The notes under the pieces were generated by a model. That model was not told where the DNA came from. It ran no database searches and saw only the letters and a list, made by a program, of their open reading frames with translations. From contig OZ245326.1 in assembly GCA_965225915.1 (NCBI GenBank), forward strand, positions 2,170,001 through 2,234,000: 64,000 nucleotides of DNA. Direction: 5' to 3'. The number at the start of each line of letters is the position of its first letter. The stretch's first letter is position 1. The stretch is from JAAXHH01 sp965225915 (GTDB lineage: Bacteria > JAAXHH01). Shown piece by piece: positions 23,662 through 32,263 of the stretch. The position numbers and the translations under genes were made by a program.

Positions 23662-24678
23662 ATGGTAGTCGTGATGAAACCACAGGCCTCGGAGGAACAG
23701 AAGGAACACATTCGAGATACCATCCGGGCCTTCGGATGCAAGCCGAGAGACATACAGGGTGACGTGATCACCATCATCTGCATCATCGGCGACACGCTTA
23801 GTCTTTCGACGGAACAGTTCGAAATCATGGAGGGAGTGGACCAGGTACAGCGCATACAGCGGCCGTACAAGCTCGTCAGCCGGGAAGTGCAGCCACACAA
23901 AACGACCTTTCGCGTGGGGGACGTGCAGATCGGCGGCGATGGCATCACCATCATCGCCGGCCCCTGTTCCATCGAATCCTACGACCAGTTCCTGGAAGCG
24001 GCGCAACATGCACGGGCAGCCGGCGCCCACATCATCCGCGGCGGAGCGTTCAAACCGAGAACTTCTCCCTACAGTTTCCAGGGTCTCGGCGAGGAAGGCC
24101 TGAAGATCATGGCGAGGGTGAGCGAGGAAACGGGGTTGCCGTCCATCTCCGAGGTGATGGAGCCGGAAATGGAGCCGTTGGTATCCCAGTACGTGGACAT
24201 GCTGCAGGTCGGTGCCCGGAACATGCAGAACTATCCGCTGCTGAACGCCGTGGGGCACAGCTCCAAGCCCGTCATGCTCAAGCGGGGTCTTTCCGCCAAG
24301 ATCGAAGAAATGCTGCTCGCGGCCGAATACATCCTTGCCGCGGGGAACCACAAAGTCGTCCTGTGCGAACGAGGCATACGGACTTTTGAAACGTGGACGC
24401 GGAATACGCTGGATATTTCAGCCGTGCCCGTGTTGCAGAAATATACTCATCTACCCGTGTTCATCGACCCGAGCCACGGAACCGGAAACGTGGATTACGT
24501 GGGGCCTGCATCGCGTGCGGCCGTGGCGGTCGGCGCGGACGGGCTCATGATCGAGATGCATCCCAGGCCGGAGCGCGCGCTGTCCGACGGGGACCAGTCT
24601 CTGACTCCGGAAGCGCTGACCGCTCTGATCCCGGAATTGCAGGCGGTCGCGACGGCCGTTAACCGTACCATCGGCTGA
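23662..24678 (+). CDS. aroF: 3-deoxy-7-phosphoheptulonate synthase, type I-beta
   Basis: First step of the shikimate pathway (PEP plus erythrose 4-phosphate). It has 338 residues. Residues 1-75 form a ferredoxin-like (ACT-like) regulatory domain, as in the Thermotoga enzyme, which is inhibited by Tyr and Phe. The catalytic barrel has AGPCSIES, RGGAFKPRTSPYSFQG, VGARNMQNYPLL, VLCERGIRTFE and FIDPSHGTG (metal ligands). AGGGGG lies just before the ATG at 23662. Feedback type is inferred from the domain. Confidence 0.96.
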   Translation: MVVVMKPQASEEQKEHIRDTIRAFGCKPRDIQGDVITIICIIGDTLSLSTEQFEIMEGVDQVQRIQRPYKLVSREVQPHKTTFRVGDVQIGGDGITIIAGPCSIESYDQFLEAAQHARAAGAHIIRGGAFKPRTSPYSFQGLGEEGLKIMARVSEETGLPSISEVMEPEMEPLVSQYVDMLQVGARNMQNYPLLNAVGHSSKPVMLKRGLSAKIEEMLLAAEYILAAGNHKVVLCERGIRTFETWTRNTLDISAVPVLQKYTHLPVFIDPSHGTGNVDYVGPASRAAVAVGADGLMIEMHPRPERALSDGDQSLTPEALTALIPELQAVATAVNRTIG

Positions 24679-24686
24679 GTTCGGAT

Positions 24687-25550
24687 ATGCATATCACCAT
24701 CATCGGCGTGGGTCTGCTGGGCGGTTCGTTCGGCATGGCTGTCCGCAGGACGGGAGCGGCGGAGCGCGTCGCCGGTGTCGACCTGGACCGGGCCACGCTG
24801 GACCGCGCCTTCGAGCGCGGTGCCATTGACGAGGGGTTCCTCGATCTGGCCGAGGGGGTGGCCGGGGCCGACGTGGTCGTCCTCGCCACGCCCGTGCGGT
24901 CCATACTGCAACTGCTGCCGGCGCTGGTGCCGCTGCTCGGCCGGGAAACAATCCTCTTCGACCTGGGCAGTACAAAGGAGGCCATCGTCTCCGCCGTCGC
25001 CGACCTGGCCGGTTTCACGCGGTACGTCGGAGGCCATCCCATGGCGGGCGCCGAGCACGCCGGCATCGAGCATGCCGATGACCGGTTGTTGCGCGATGCG
25101 ACTTTCGCCCTGGTTCCACCACGTGGGGCAGATGAGGAGGCTGTCGATCGGCTCGAAGACCTGGTCCGCCGGCTCGGGGCCCGTCCCATCGTCATTTCCG
25201 CCGAACGCCACGACCGAATCGTTTCCATCACAAGCCATCTTCCATACCTGTTGTCCGTCGTGCTTTCTCTTGTCGCTGAAAAAACGGCGCGGGAGGAAGA
25301 CCTTACGCGGGAGTTTACCGCATCGGGCTTTCGGGACACCACTCGACTGGCTGCGTCCAACGTACGCGTGATGGCCGATATCTGCCTTACCAACCGACAA
25401 CCCATATTGCGCGGCATCGATGACGTCAAGCGGCTGTTGGATGACCTGGCGGTCCAGATAGAACAGGGGAATGAAACGGAACTGGTAAGGTCGCTGACGC
25501 AGGCGAAAGAGAGCCGGACCGCGATGTTCGGCGAAAGGAGAACCGATTGA
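24687..25550 (+). CDS. tyrA: Prephenate dehydrogenase
   Basis: Oxidative decarboxylation of prephenate (or arogenate) toward tyrosine. It has 287 residues: NAD-binding ITIIGVGLLGGSFG (2-15) with acidic D31-type GVDLD, DLGSTKEAI, the catalytic His region GGHPMAGAEHAG, and the helical dimer domain with HLPYLLSVVLS and DTTRLAAS. No C-terminal ACT domain. It starts 8 bp after aroF and overlaps pheA by 4 bases. Confidence 0.94.
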   Translation: MHITIIGVGLLGGSFGMAVRRTGAAERVAGVDLDRATLDRAFERGAIDEGFLDLAEGVAGADVVVLATPVRSILQLLPALVPLLGRETILFDLGSTKEAIVSAVADLAGFTRYVGGHPMAGAEHAGIEHADDRLLRDATFALVPPRGADEEAVDRLEDLVRRLGARPIVISAERHDRIVSITSHLPYLLSVVLSLVAEKTAREEDLTREFTASGFRDTTRLAASNVRVMADICLTNRQPILRGIDDVKRLLDDLAVQIEQGNETELVRSLTQAKESRTAMFGERRTD

Positions 25551-26389
25551 CGAAGTACAGGACCGGCTTTCAGGGCGAACTGGGAGCCTTCAGCGAGATG
25601 GCGGTGCTCGAGTATTTTGGTGCCGCGGCGGAACCGGTGCCCCACGGATGGTTCGACGACGTGTTCAGGGCCGTTGAACAGGGCCGCTGCGACTACGGGA
25701 TGTTGCCTATCGAAAACACACTCGCGGGCAGCATCCACGTCAACTACGACCTGATGCTGGAGCACGATCTGCAAATCGTCGGCGAAATCATTCTGCGCAT
25801 CGTCCATTACTTGATGGCGAAACCTGGCGTCCGCCGGGAAGAACTCCAGAGGATCCAGTCCCATCCCAAGGCGCTGGAACAGTGCGTGCGATTCTTCCGT
25901 GAGAACCCTGCGCTAAAACCCGAAACCGTTTACGATACCGGCGGCGCGGCCAAGATGCTCAGTGAAGGAGATGCCCGGGATATCGGCGTGATCGCGAGCA
26001 CCCGGGCCGCCGAACGATACGGACTCGAGATCTTGGAGGGCGGGATCGAAGACAACACCCAGAACTATACGCGTTTTCTGGTCCTGTCCAGGGGGCCGGA
26101 ACCATCGGATGCCAAACGCATAAAGACGACCATCGTCTTTTCCGTTCCCCACGAGCCCGGCATGCTGTTCAAGGCCATGAGCGTGTTTGCGCTGCGGGAC
26201 ATCTCCATCAACAAGATCGAATCTCGGCCCCAGATCGGGTCGCCCTGGGAGTACCTGTTCTATCTCGATTTCGGTGGGCATGCGGACAGTCTCCTCTGCA
26301 GCCGCGCGCTCAACCACCTCCGGGAGATCACGACCATCTTCAAGCTGCTGGGATCGTACCCGGAAGGAAATATCGTTGATCGGGGTTGA
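25547..26389 (+). CDS. pheA: Prephenate dehydratase
   Basis: Makes phenylpyruvate from prephenate. It has 280 residues: the dehydratase domain (GFQGELGAFSE, YGMLPIENTLAGSIHVNYDLM, catalytic Thr in NYTRFLVLSR) and a C-terminal ACT domain with the Phe-binding ESRPQ motif (about 225). It has no fused chorismate mutase, in agreement with the separate aroH. The start is probably TTG at 25547, overlapping the tyrA stop (TTGA). It is the last gene of the supra-operon; an arogenate-dehydratase activity cannot be excluded. Confidence 0.94.
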   Translation: MTKYRTGFQGELGAFSEMAVLEYFGAAAEPVPHGWFDDVFRAVEQGRCDYGMLPIENTLAGSIHVNYDLMLEHDLQIVGEIILRIVHYLMAKPGVRREELQRIQSHPKALEQCVRFFRENPALKPETVYDTGGAAKMLSEGDARDIGVIASTRAAERYGLEILEGGIEDNTQNYTRFLVLSRGPEPSDAKRIKTTIVFSVPHEPGMLFKAMSVFALRDISINKIESRPQIGSPWEYLFYLDFGGHADSLLCSRALNHLREITTIFKLLGSYPEGNIVDRG

Positions 26390-26400
26390 ATGCGGCAGAC

Positions 26401-26499
26401 AGCTTGGCCCGCTTGGATATCCTGGACAGTTTGGCCCGCTTGGACAGCTTGAACAGCTTGAACAGCTTGAACAGCCTGGTTCGCTTTGACAGCTCGACC
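26401..26499 (+). repeat. Degenerate 9-bp tandem repeat, about 11 copies
   Basis: From 26401 the sequence reads in a strict 9-base register with consensus AGCTTGGAC. Copies 6 to 8 are identical (AGCTTGAAC, 26446-26472) and the others differ at one to four positions. It fills the gap between the converging pheA and NFACT genes, just before the stop of the latter. One frame would encode Ser/Arg-Leu-Asp/Asn triplets, but no ribosome-binding site or conserved protein was seen. Confidence 0.75.
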
Positions 26500-26527
26500 C
26501 GCCCGGTCTCTCCTCGCTGTCACCGGT

Positions 26528-28297
26528 TCAACCGTCGTCCGTCGCGTCCGAAGGAACGGCCTGGCTGAGTTCAAGCTTCGGTTCGACGAAGAGCGTCTTT
26601 TCACGGGTGAATATGACCTGCCCCGGTCCGCCGTTCTTCATCTTCCGGACATAGCGGCGCTCGGTGTAGTCCACCGGAACGGTGGTGGAGCCCCGGCCCT
26701 TGCTGTAGTAAGCCGTCAGGCAAGCCGCTTCGTACAGGGTCTTCTTGCTCGGCATCTGGGTCTTGTCCACGCGCCGCAGAATCACGTGGGAACCGCCCAG
26801 AGCCCTCGCATGGAGCCAGATGTCGTCCGGCGCCGCCGATTTCGTGAGCACTTCATTTTCCCGGCTGTTGCGGCCCACGAGCAGCAGGTGCCCACTGGTG
26901 GTCAGATACCTCCTCGGGTGAATGTCCCCTTTTGCCCGGTTCCGGTTTGAAGCATCCGTCTTAGTGGGCGCCTTGACCAGTTTCAACCTGGCACACGCCC
27001 GGTAGGCGCCTTCCAGCATGATCTCGTCCGGCTCGTTCCCCAGCTTCCCGCGGATTTCCTCTACCTCCTCCAAATGCTTCCGGGTCTGGGCGATCCGATG
27101 CTCCACCGCCCTTCGGCCGTCCCTGGCCTTTCGGGCCTGACGAAAATACCTTCGCGCGTTTTCGGCCGGCGACAGATCCGGTTTCAGGGGTATGACGATT
27201 TCCTCCTGGTCTCCGCTATAGTAGTCTTCGACCCGGGCTTCCGTCATCCCGGTCTTCAACTGACTCAGGTGGGACGTAATCAAGTCGCCGTACCTGCGGT
27301 ATTCCGCTTCTCGCTGCACGTGTTCCAGGTCGAGCTCCAGGTTTCCTGACAAGCGTTCCAGCCGCTGGATTTCATCCTGCAGGGCGCGCTGAACCGTCAT
27401 CGTCCGCTGTTTGGTCTCCTCTTCGGCGATCCGTTCTTCGTAGAACCGATCCACGGCACCGCTGATGGACTCGTGGTATTCGATCTGCTCCTCGGGAAGG
27501 GAGTGGATCGGCACCGCCGAAAGAATGCGGGGCCGTCCGTCCGTGGTTCGTCCCAGGCAGGGTGTCCACTCCCTGGACTGAACGCGCAGGACCAGGTCCC
27601 GCAGGCTGCTCCATATCCGGACTTCGTGGGTGTCCACGTCCGTATCAGCAAGAGTTTTCTCATCAGCCAGTCCCGCGTGGGCAACGATCTCCATGGCCAT
27701 TTCCCTGGAAAGTCCCGCGAACACGCCGGTCAAATCCCTCGCCAGGGCTTCCGGGGTCGTCCAGGTGCCCGACCCATCCAGCAGTTCGCGCGTGGCATCG
27801 GCAAGGGGAGTTTTCACCATCGGGGGCGGAAACGCGTAGGTTTCGCCGGGGACCAGCGATCTGGCCGGCCCGCGGATTCGCCTAAGGGTCTCCAGAATCA
27901 TATGGTCCGGTTCGGTCATGAACACCAGGACACCCCTGTTTCCGATGAGTTCTGCGATCAGCCGGTAGCGGCGGGATCCCAGCGAAGTGCGTCCAACACA
28001 GCGAATATCCACTACCCTTTCGAATGGGACGGCCTCGATCTCTTCCATGATCCCGGGAAGGAGATGATCACGCAGCACGGTCAAAACAGCCGACGTAGCG
28101 GCGCTCTTCATCGAAGGATCCGCGAGATGAACCCGCGCGAAACGCGGATGCACGGAAAGGAACAATACCCGCCGGCCCGACTTGCCCTTCAGAACGAGGC
28201 CGAGTTCCGTAGGCCCGTACTGATCGACAGCCACGATCCGGGAACCATTGAGGTCCTTGCACTCGTCTATCACGGCCTGCAGGGTCAGGGCGTCCAT
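26528..28297 (-). CDS. rqcH: NFACT-family protein (RqcH/FbpA-like ribosome rescue factor)
   Basis: A 589-residue NFACT protein, bacterial counterpart of Rqc2/NEMF that adds Ala tails to stalled nascent chains. NFACT-N covers residues 1-200 or so (MDALTLQAVIDEC), the HhH/coiled-coil middle (EETKQRTMTVQRALQDEIQRLER) is about 290-430, and the C-terminal NFACT-R domain has DIWLHARALGGSHVILR. The DR motif important in B. subtilis RqcH reads FERVV here (E93-R94). It may equally belong to a non-tailing branch. It is convergent with the aromatic operon and divergent from yicC. Confidence 0.85.
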   Translation of the reverse strand: MDALTLQAVIDECKDLNGSRIVAVDQYGPTELGLVLKGKSGRRVLFLSVHPRFARVHLADPSMKSAATSAVLTVLRDHLLPGIMEEIEAVPFERVVDIRCVGRTSLGSRRYRLIAELIGNRGVLVFMTEPDHMILETLRRIRGPARSLVPGETYAFPPPMVKTPLADATRELLDGSGTWTTPEALARDLTGVFAGLSREMAMEIVAHAGLADEKTLADTDVDTHEVRIWSSLRDLVLRVQSREWTPCLGRTTDGRPRILSAVPIHSLPEEQIEYHESISGAVDRFYEERIAEEETKQRTMTVQRALQDEIQRLERLSGNLELDLEHVQREAEYRRYGDLITSHLSQLKTGMTEARVEDYYSGDQEEIVIPLKPDLSPAENARRYFRQARKARDGRRAVEHRIAQTRKHLEEVEEIRGKLGNEPDEIMLEGAYRACARLKLVKAPTKTDASNRNRAKGDIHPRRYLTTSGHLLLVGRNSRENEVLTKSAAPDDIWLHARALGGSHVILRRVDKTQMPSKKTLYEAACLTAYYSKGRGSTTVPVDYTERRYVRKMKNGGPGQVIFTREKTLFVEPKLELSQAVPSDATDDG

Positions 28298-28481
28298 GGA
28301 GCGAAAATCCTGTGTGCGTTACTGGGTTGATCCGGCTACAAACCCGATTTTAGGTTGTTTCGATTTCTGCGTTCGGTCCTGTCTCATAATATAACCGGCT
28401 CGGTGCGTTACGGGTCGTTTATCTTCATTTCGGCGCATTGAAAAGCACGCGAACGACCCCCGGCCGGGTGCCAATATGTTA

Positions 28482-28510
28482 TTGACAAATCGCTGTTTAG
28501 CGTGTATTTT
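28482..28510 (+). promoter_or_regulatory. Sigma-70 promoter of the yicC-gmk-... operon
   Basis: TTGACA (28482-28487), a 17-bp spacer and TATTTT (28505-28510), about 45 bp upstream of yicC. It is the only strong promoter seen ahead of the 15-kb run of plus-strand genes. Between 28298 and 28481 only a TATATT-like box for the opposite strand was seen, without a matching -35. Confidence 0.85.
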
Positions 28511-28556
28511 CATGTTTCTTGGACATTGACCTAAAACGGGGATTCAGGGGCATCGG

Positions 28557-29435
28557 ATGATTTGCAGCATGACCGGCTACGGCGCCGGAGAATCGGACCT
28601 CGCCGGCGTCCGCACCACCGTCGAACTGCGATCCGTTAACGGTCGATTCTGCGACATAACGGTGAGGTTGCCCAAACCTCTAGGGTCGTTGGAGGCGCGG
28701 GTACGCGCGCTTGTACAGGACCACGTGACCCGGGGAAACGTTTCCATATCGATAAGATACGATGAAGCCGACACGGGCGCACCTGCCATGCGGGTCGACG
28801 TGGAAGCCGGGAGAAAGTACTGCGAATCGTTGCGGCTGCTCAAGGAGCGCCTTGGGGTTTCGGGTGACGTAACGCTCGAGATGGTAGCTTCCTATCCGAG
28901 TCTGGTGACGCCTGAAAACCAAGAGGTCGACCCCGACGAGAGCTGGAACGGCATCGAAGCAGCCCTGGCGAAAGCGCTCATCGCTTTCAAGGACATGAAG
29001 AGAAGCGAGGGGAAGGCCCTTGAAACAGACCTGCGCAACCGGATCGAAAGCATACTCGCGATCCTGGGCAGTATCGAGGACCGGGCGCCGGACCGGGTGT
29101 CCGAGGTCCGGGAACGGCTGAACGACCGCCTCGCAGATCTGCTGGACCAGGGACAGGTCGATCCGCAGCGGGTGGCCATGGAAATCACCCTGTTCGCGGA
29201 GCGCAGCGACGTGACCGAGGAATGCGTCCGCCTGAGAGCCCACTGCGACGCGTTTCTGGAAGCGCTGAAGGCCGATGGGAGTCCGGGAAGGCGTCTCAAC
29301 TTCCTCATACAGGAGATGAACCGGGAGATAAACACCATAGGATCGAAAGGGAACGACACGGAAATCAGTCATTCCGTCATCGAGGCCAAGGAAGAACTCG
29401 AGAAAGTACGCGAGCAGGTGCAGAACATTGAGTGA
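28557..29435 (+). CDS. yicC: YicC-family endoribonuclease
   Basis: Conserved stress-linked RNase family; E. coli YicC cleaves RNA including the sRNA RyhB. At 292 residues it is full length, with N-terminal MICSMTGYGAGESD, then VELRSVNGRFCDI, and the C-terminal DUF1732 part FLIQEMNREINTIGSKGNDTEISHSVIEAKEELEKVREQVQNIE in consecutive short blocks. It precedes gmk and overlaps its start, an arrangement seen in many bacteria. Confidence 0.93.
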   Translation: MICSMTGYGAGESDLAGVRTTVELRSVNGRFCDITVRLPKPLGSLEARVRALVQDHVTRGNVSISIRYDEADTGAPAMRVDVEAGRKYCESLRLLKERLGVSGDVTLEMVASYPSLVTPENQEVDPDESWNGIEAALAKALIAFKDMKRSEGKALETDLRNRIESILAILGSIEDRAPDRVSEVRERLNDRLADLLDQGQVDPQRVAMEITLFAERSDVTEECVRLRAHCDAFLEALKADGSPGRRLNFLIQEMNREINTIGSKGNDTEISHSVIEAKEELEKVREQVQNIE

Positions 29436-30048
29436 TTCCGTTCCATACGGCCCATCGGCTTCGAAGGGGTTCTGCCTGGTCCTGTCCGCGCCGTCGGGCA
29501 CAGGGAAAACCACTGTCGGTCAACTGCTTACCGCCGGGGATGCGTCCATCGTACGGTCGATATCCATGACAACCCGCCCGAAGCGGTCGAACGAGAAAGA
29601 CGGGGAGGATTACCACTTTACCACCCCGGACGATTTCAAGACGAAGATCCGCCAGGGCGCGTTTCTCGAATGGGCCGAAGTTTACGACGGCGTGCTGTAC
29701 GGCACCCCCCGGGAGGGCGTACAGCGGATCATTAGTTCCGGGGACGTTGCCCTGCTGGTCATAGACGTGCAGGGCGGGCGGGCCGTCAAGGCCATATTCC
29801 CCGAGGCCGTCCTCGTCTTCCTCATACCGCCTTCCCTCGATAGCCTGTCGAGCAGGTTGCGACAGCGGGGCCTTGAAACGGAAGACCAGATACGGAACCG
29901 GTTGAAAAAGGCGAAGGCCGAAATGAGGTACCTGCCCGCGTATGACTACGGGGTAGACAATGACGATGGAAAGCAGCAGGAAACCGTCGACGCCATTGGT
30001 GGGATCATAGCCTCCGAGCGGCGTCGCATCAACCGATGGGAGGAGTAA
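29428..30048 (+). CDS. gmk: Guanylate kinase
   Basis: Phosphorylates GMP and dGMP. It has 206 residues: P-loop SAPSGTGKTTVG (about 20-31), the MTTRPKRSNEKDGEDYHF GMP-binding block, FLEWAEVYDGVLYGTP, and FLIPPSLDSLSSRLRQRGLETED. The start appears to be TTG at 29428, overlapping the yicC stop by 8 bases; no ATG exists before the P-loop. It is followed directly by rpoZ, a conserved pair. Confidence 0.95.
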   Translation: MSDSVPYGPSASKGFCLVLSAPSGTGKTTVGQLLTAGDASIVRSISMTTRPKRSNEKDGEDYHFTTPDDFKTKIRQGAFLEWAEVYDGVLYGTPREGVQRIISSGDVALLVIDVQGGRAVKAIFPEAVLVFLIPPSLDSLSSRLRQRGLETEDQIRNRLKKAKAEMRYLPAYDYGVDNDDGKQQETVDAIGGIIASERRRINRWEE

Positions 30049-30287
30049 TGAGTGCCAAGAAGTCCACGCAGTACGTATCCCAGGAACGCATGAGGGAAAT
30101 CGCCGAAAATACCTACGAGGCCGTCATAGTAACCGCCCTGGAGGCCCGGCGAATCAATCTCCACAACAAGATGCTGGGTACGCAGGAAGACCGCGCGGAA
30201 AAGGTAACGACCATCGCGCTGGACCGGTTGCTCGGCGACAAGTTGCGTTACAACTACCAGGAGACTGGAAACGACGAGACCGAGTAG
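30048..30287 (+). CDS. rpoZ: RNA polymerase omega subunit
   Basis: Assembly chaperone of the beta' subunit and, in proteobacteria, part of a ppGpp site. The 79-residue protein has NTYEAVIVTALEARRIN and VTTIALDRLLGDKL, matching the omega core. GGAGGAG precedes the ATG at 30048, whose first base is the last base of the gmk stop codon. The gmk-rpoZ-coaBC order supports the call despite the short length. Confidence 0.88.
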   Translation: MSAKKSTQYVSQERMREIAENTYEAVIVTALEARRINLHNKMLGTQEDRAEKVTTIALDRLLGDKLRYNYQETGNDETE

Positions 30288-30302
30288 ATACAGGGGTTCC
30301 TG

Positions 30303-31520
30303 ATGTCACGGTTGAAAGGTCGCCGTATTGTTCTGGGAGTGACGGGCAGCATATCGGCCTACAAGGCGGCGGAAGTGGTCCGCGGGCTTGTTCAGGAGGA
30401 AGCGGACGTCCGCGTGGTCATGACGCGCGAGGCTGTCGCCTTCGTGGGCGCTGTAACGTTCAGCGCGTTGACCGCTCATCCCGTGGCCATCGAGCAGTTT
30501 CCCGGTACCGGCCAGGCCGGTGAAGAGCACATCGATCTCGCCGTCTGGGCCGACGCGGTGGCCATTGTGCCTGCCACGGCCAATATTATCGGCAAGATGG
30601 CGAACGGCTTGGGCGACGATCTGCTTTCCACCGTGATGCTGGCCTGTGAAGCGCCCTGCAGCCTGGCGCCGGCCATGAATTTCCGCATGTGGAGAAACGT
30701 GGCCGTCCAGGCGAATCTCGACCGGCTCAGAAGCCGGGGGATCCACGTCATCGAACCGGAATACGGCATGCTGGCCAACGGTGAAACGGGAGAAGGCAGA
30801 TTGGCGGCGCCGGACCGGATCGTGGAGGCGATCGCCATCCTGGCCGATCCCGAACAGGACCTGGCCGGACGCAAGGTGCTGGTAAGCGCCGGTCCCACGG
30901 AAGAGGATATCGATCCCGTTCGGTGCATAACCAACCGTTCGAGCGGGAAGATGGGTTTTGCCGTCGCGCGGTCGGCTGTGCGGCGCGGCGCGGCGGTCAC
31001 GCTCGTGACGGGACCGACAGGGCTCGACGATCCGTACGGGATCACCGTGGAACGCGTTCGCTCCGCCAGGGAAATGCACGAGGCCGTCCTGCGGTGCCGC
31101 GAAGGACAGGACGCCGTGATCATGGCGGCGGCTGTGGCGGATTACCGCCCCGGAGTCCAGACTGGGCGGAAGATCAAGAAGGAGGCGGCAAGCCTCACGC
31201 TGGAAATGACGCGGACCACCGATATCCTGAAGGAAGTAGCCGCCGACAGGCCGCCCGTACTGATCGGCTTTGCCGCCGAAACCCATGACGGCCTGGACTT
31301 CGCGCGCAGAAAACTTGGGGAGAAGGACCTGGACCTGGTGGTATACAATGATATCACCGTCGAAGGCGCCGGGTTCGGTACGGATACGAATATCGTCACC
31401 CTGATACACCGCGACGGTCGAGAGGAATTCCTGCCCCGGCAGTCCAAGTCCGGCGTGGCGGATCGTATCATGGACGAGGTCGCCAGCCTGCTGAGAAACT
31501 GGGAAGGCGTTCCTTCATGA
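30303..31520 (+). CDS. coaBC: Phosphopantothenoylcysteine decarboxylase / phosphopantothenate-cysteine ligase
   Basis: Bifunctional coenzyme A enzyme (Dfp), 405 residues. The N-terminal FMN domain has GVTGSISAYKAAE, catalytic H76 in EEHIDLAVWAD, and the PAMN motif. The C-terminal ligase begins near residue 185 (VLVSAGPTEEDIDPVRCITNRSSGKMG), with AAAVADYRP. At the clamp loop, where E. coli has Cys158 in ACGxxGxGR, this protein has ANGETGEGR (N159). Overlaps udg by 4 bases. Confidence 0.94.
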   Translation: MSRLKGRRIVLGVTGSISAYKAAEVVRGLVQEEADVRVVMTREAVAFVGAVTFSALTAHPVAIEQFPGTGQAGEEHIDLAVWADAVAIVPATANIIGKMANGLGDDLLSTVMLACEAPCSLAPAMNFRMWRNVAVQANLDRLRSRGIHVIEPEYGMLANGETGEGRLAAPDRIVEAIAILADPEQDLAGRKVLVSAGPTEEDIDPVRCITNRSSGKMGFAVARSAVRRGAAVTLVTGPTGLDDPYGITVERVRSAREMHEAVLRCREGQDAVIMAAAVADYRPGVQTGRKIKKEAASLTLEMTRTTDILKEVAADRPPVLIGFAAETHDGLDFARRKLGEKDLDLVVYNDITVEGAGFGTDTNIVTLIHRDGREEFLPRQSKSGVADRIMDEVASLLRNWEGVPS

Positions 31521-32251
31521 GTCGAGAGAAACTGCTGACTGAATTGATAGGCCAGACCGTCGAGGTTGTGAAACAGGAGGAGGAGCAGGGATTGGAATCA
31601 TTCTTCCTGCCGGGGGGGTTGGATGCGGTGCTCCCGTTGCCGGAACGGAGGCGACACCCGGATCCGGATGTACGGATTGACTCGCTTGAAGCCTTGTATG
31701 GCAGGTACCATCGCTGTACGGCCTGCGCGCTCGGTCACAAGAGAAAACACTTCGTATTCGGCGCCGGCAACGAAAACGCCGACGTGATGTTCGTGGGCGA
31801 AGCGCCTGGAGCCCATGAAGACGAACTGGGGCAACCATTCGTGGGCGTGGCGGGCAAACTGCTGACCCGTATATTGAACGCCATCGATTTCTCCCGGGAC
31901 GAGGTGTACATCACCAACATCCTGAAATGCCGTCCACCGAACAACCGGGATCCGCTACCAGGAGAGATCGACGCCTGCGACGCCATTCTGAAGGAACAGA
32001 TACGTCTCGTCCAGCCCCGCCTGATCTGCGCCCTTGGACGCGTGGCCGCCCAGGCGCTGCTGAAGACGAACAGCTCTATTCGTACCCTGCGAGGCAGGTT
32101 CCACGACTACCACGGCGTGAAGCTCCTGGTGACGTACCACCCGTCCGGCCTGCTGCGCAACCCGGCTTACAAGCGGCCGACCTGGGAAGATGTGCAGATG
32201 TTGCGAAAGGAATACGATCGCATCGTAACATCGGATACGAATACGAACTAG
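31517..32251 (+). CDS. Uracil-DNA glycosylase, family 4 (iron-sulfur)
   Basis: Removes uracil from DNA. The 244-residue protein has motif 1 GEAPGAHEDE and motif 2 YHPSGLLRN, and the four cysteines expected to hold a 4Fe-4S cluster (HRCTACALG, ILKCRPPNN and IDACDAILK). An N-terminal extension of about 55 residues is not conserved. It lies between coaBC and dnaB, so it is probably co-expressed with replication genes. Sometimes annotated as a DNA polymerase-related protein by older pipelines. Confidence 0.92.
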   Translation: MSREKLLTELIGQTVEVVKQEEEQGLESFFLPGGLDAVLPLPERRRHPDPDVRIDSLEALYGRYHRCTACALGHKRKHFVFGAGNENADVMFVGEAPGAHEDELGQPFVGVAGKLLTRILNAIDFSRDEVYITNILKCRPPNNRDPLPGEIDACDAILKEQIRLVQPRLICALGRVAAQALLKTNSSIRTLRGRFHDYHGVKLLVTYHPSGLLRNPAYKRPTWEDVQMLRKEYDRIVTSDTNTN

Positions 32252-32263
32252 GAGCGCGAGTCC

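Noticed and set aside
26401..26499. Possible CRISPR array
   Set aside because: The 9-bp units are directly adjacent and degenerate, with no spacers and no cas genes.
26386..26568. 60-codon frame through the 9-bp repeat (Ser-Leu-Asp/Asn pattern)
   Set aside because: The pattern is imposed by the repeat, it overlaps the 3' end of the NFACT gene, and no start signal is visible.
28319..28513. 64-codon minus-strand frame upstream of the NFACT gene
   Set aside because: It overlaps the yicC promoter, has unusual composition and no family resemblance.
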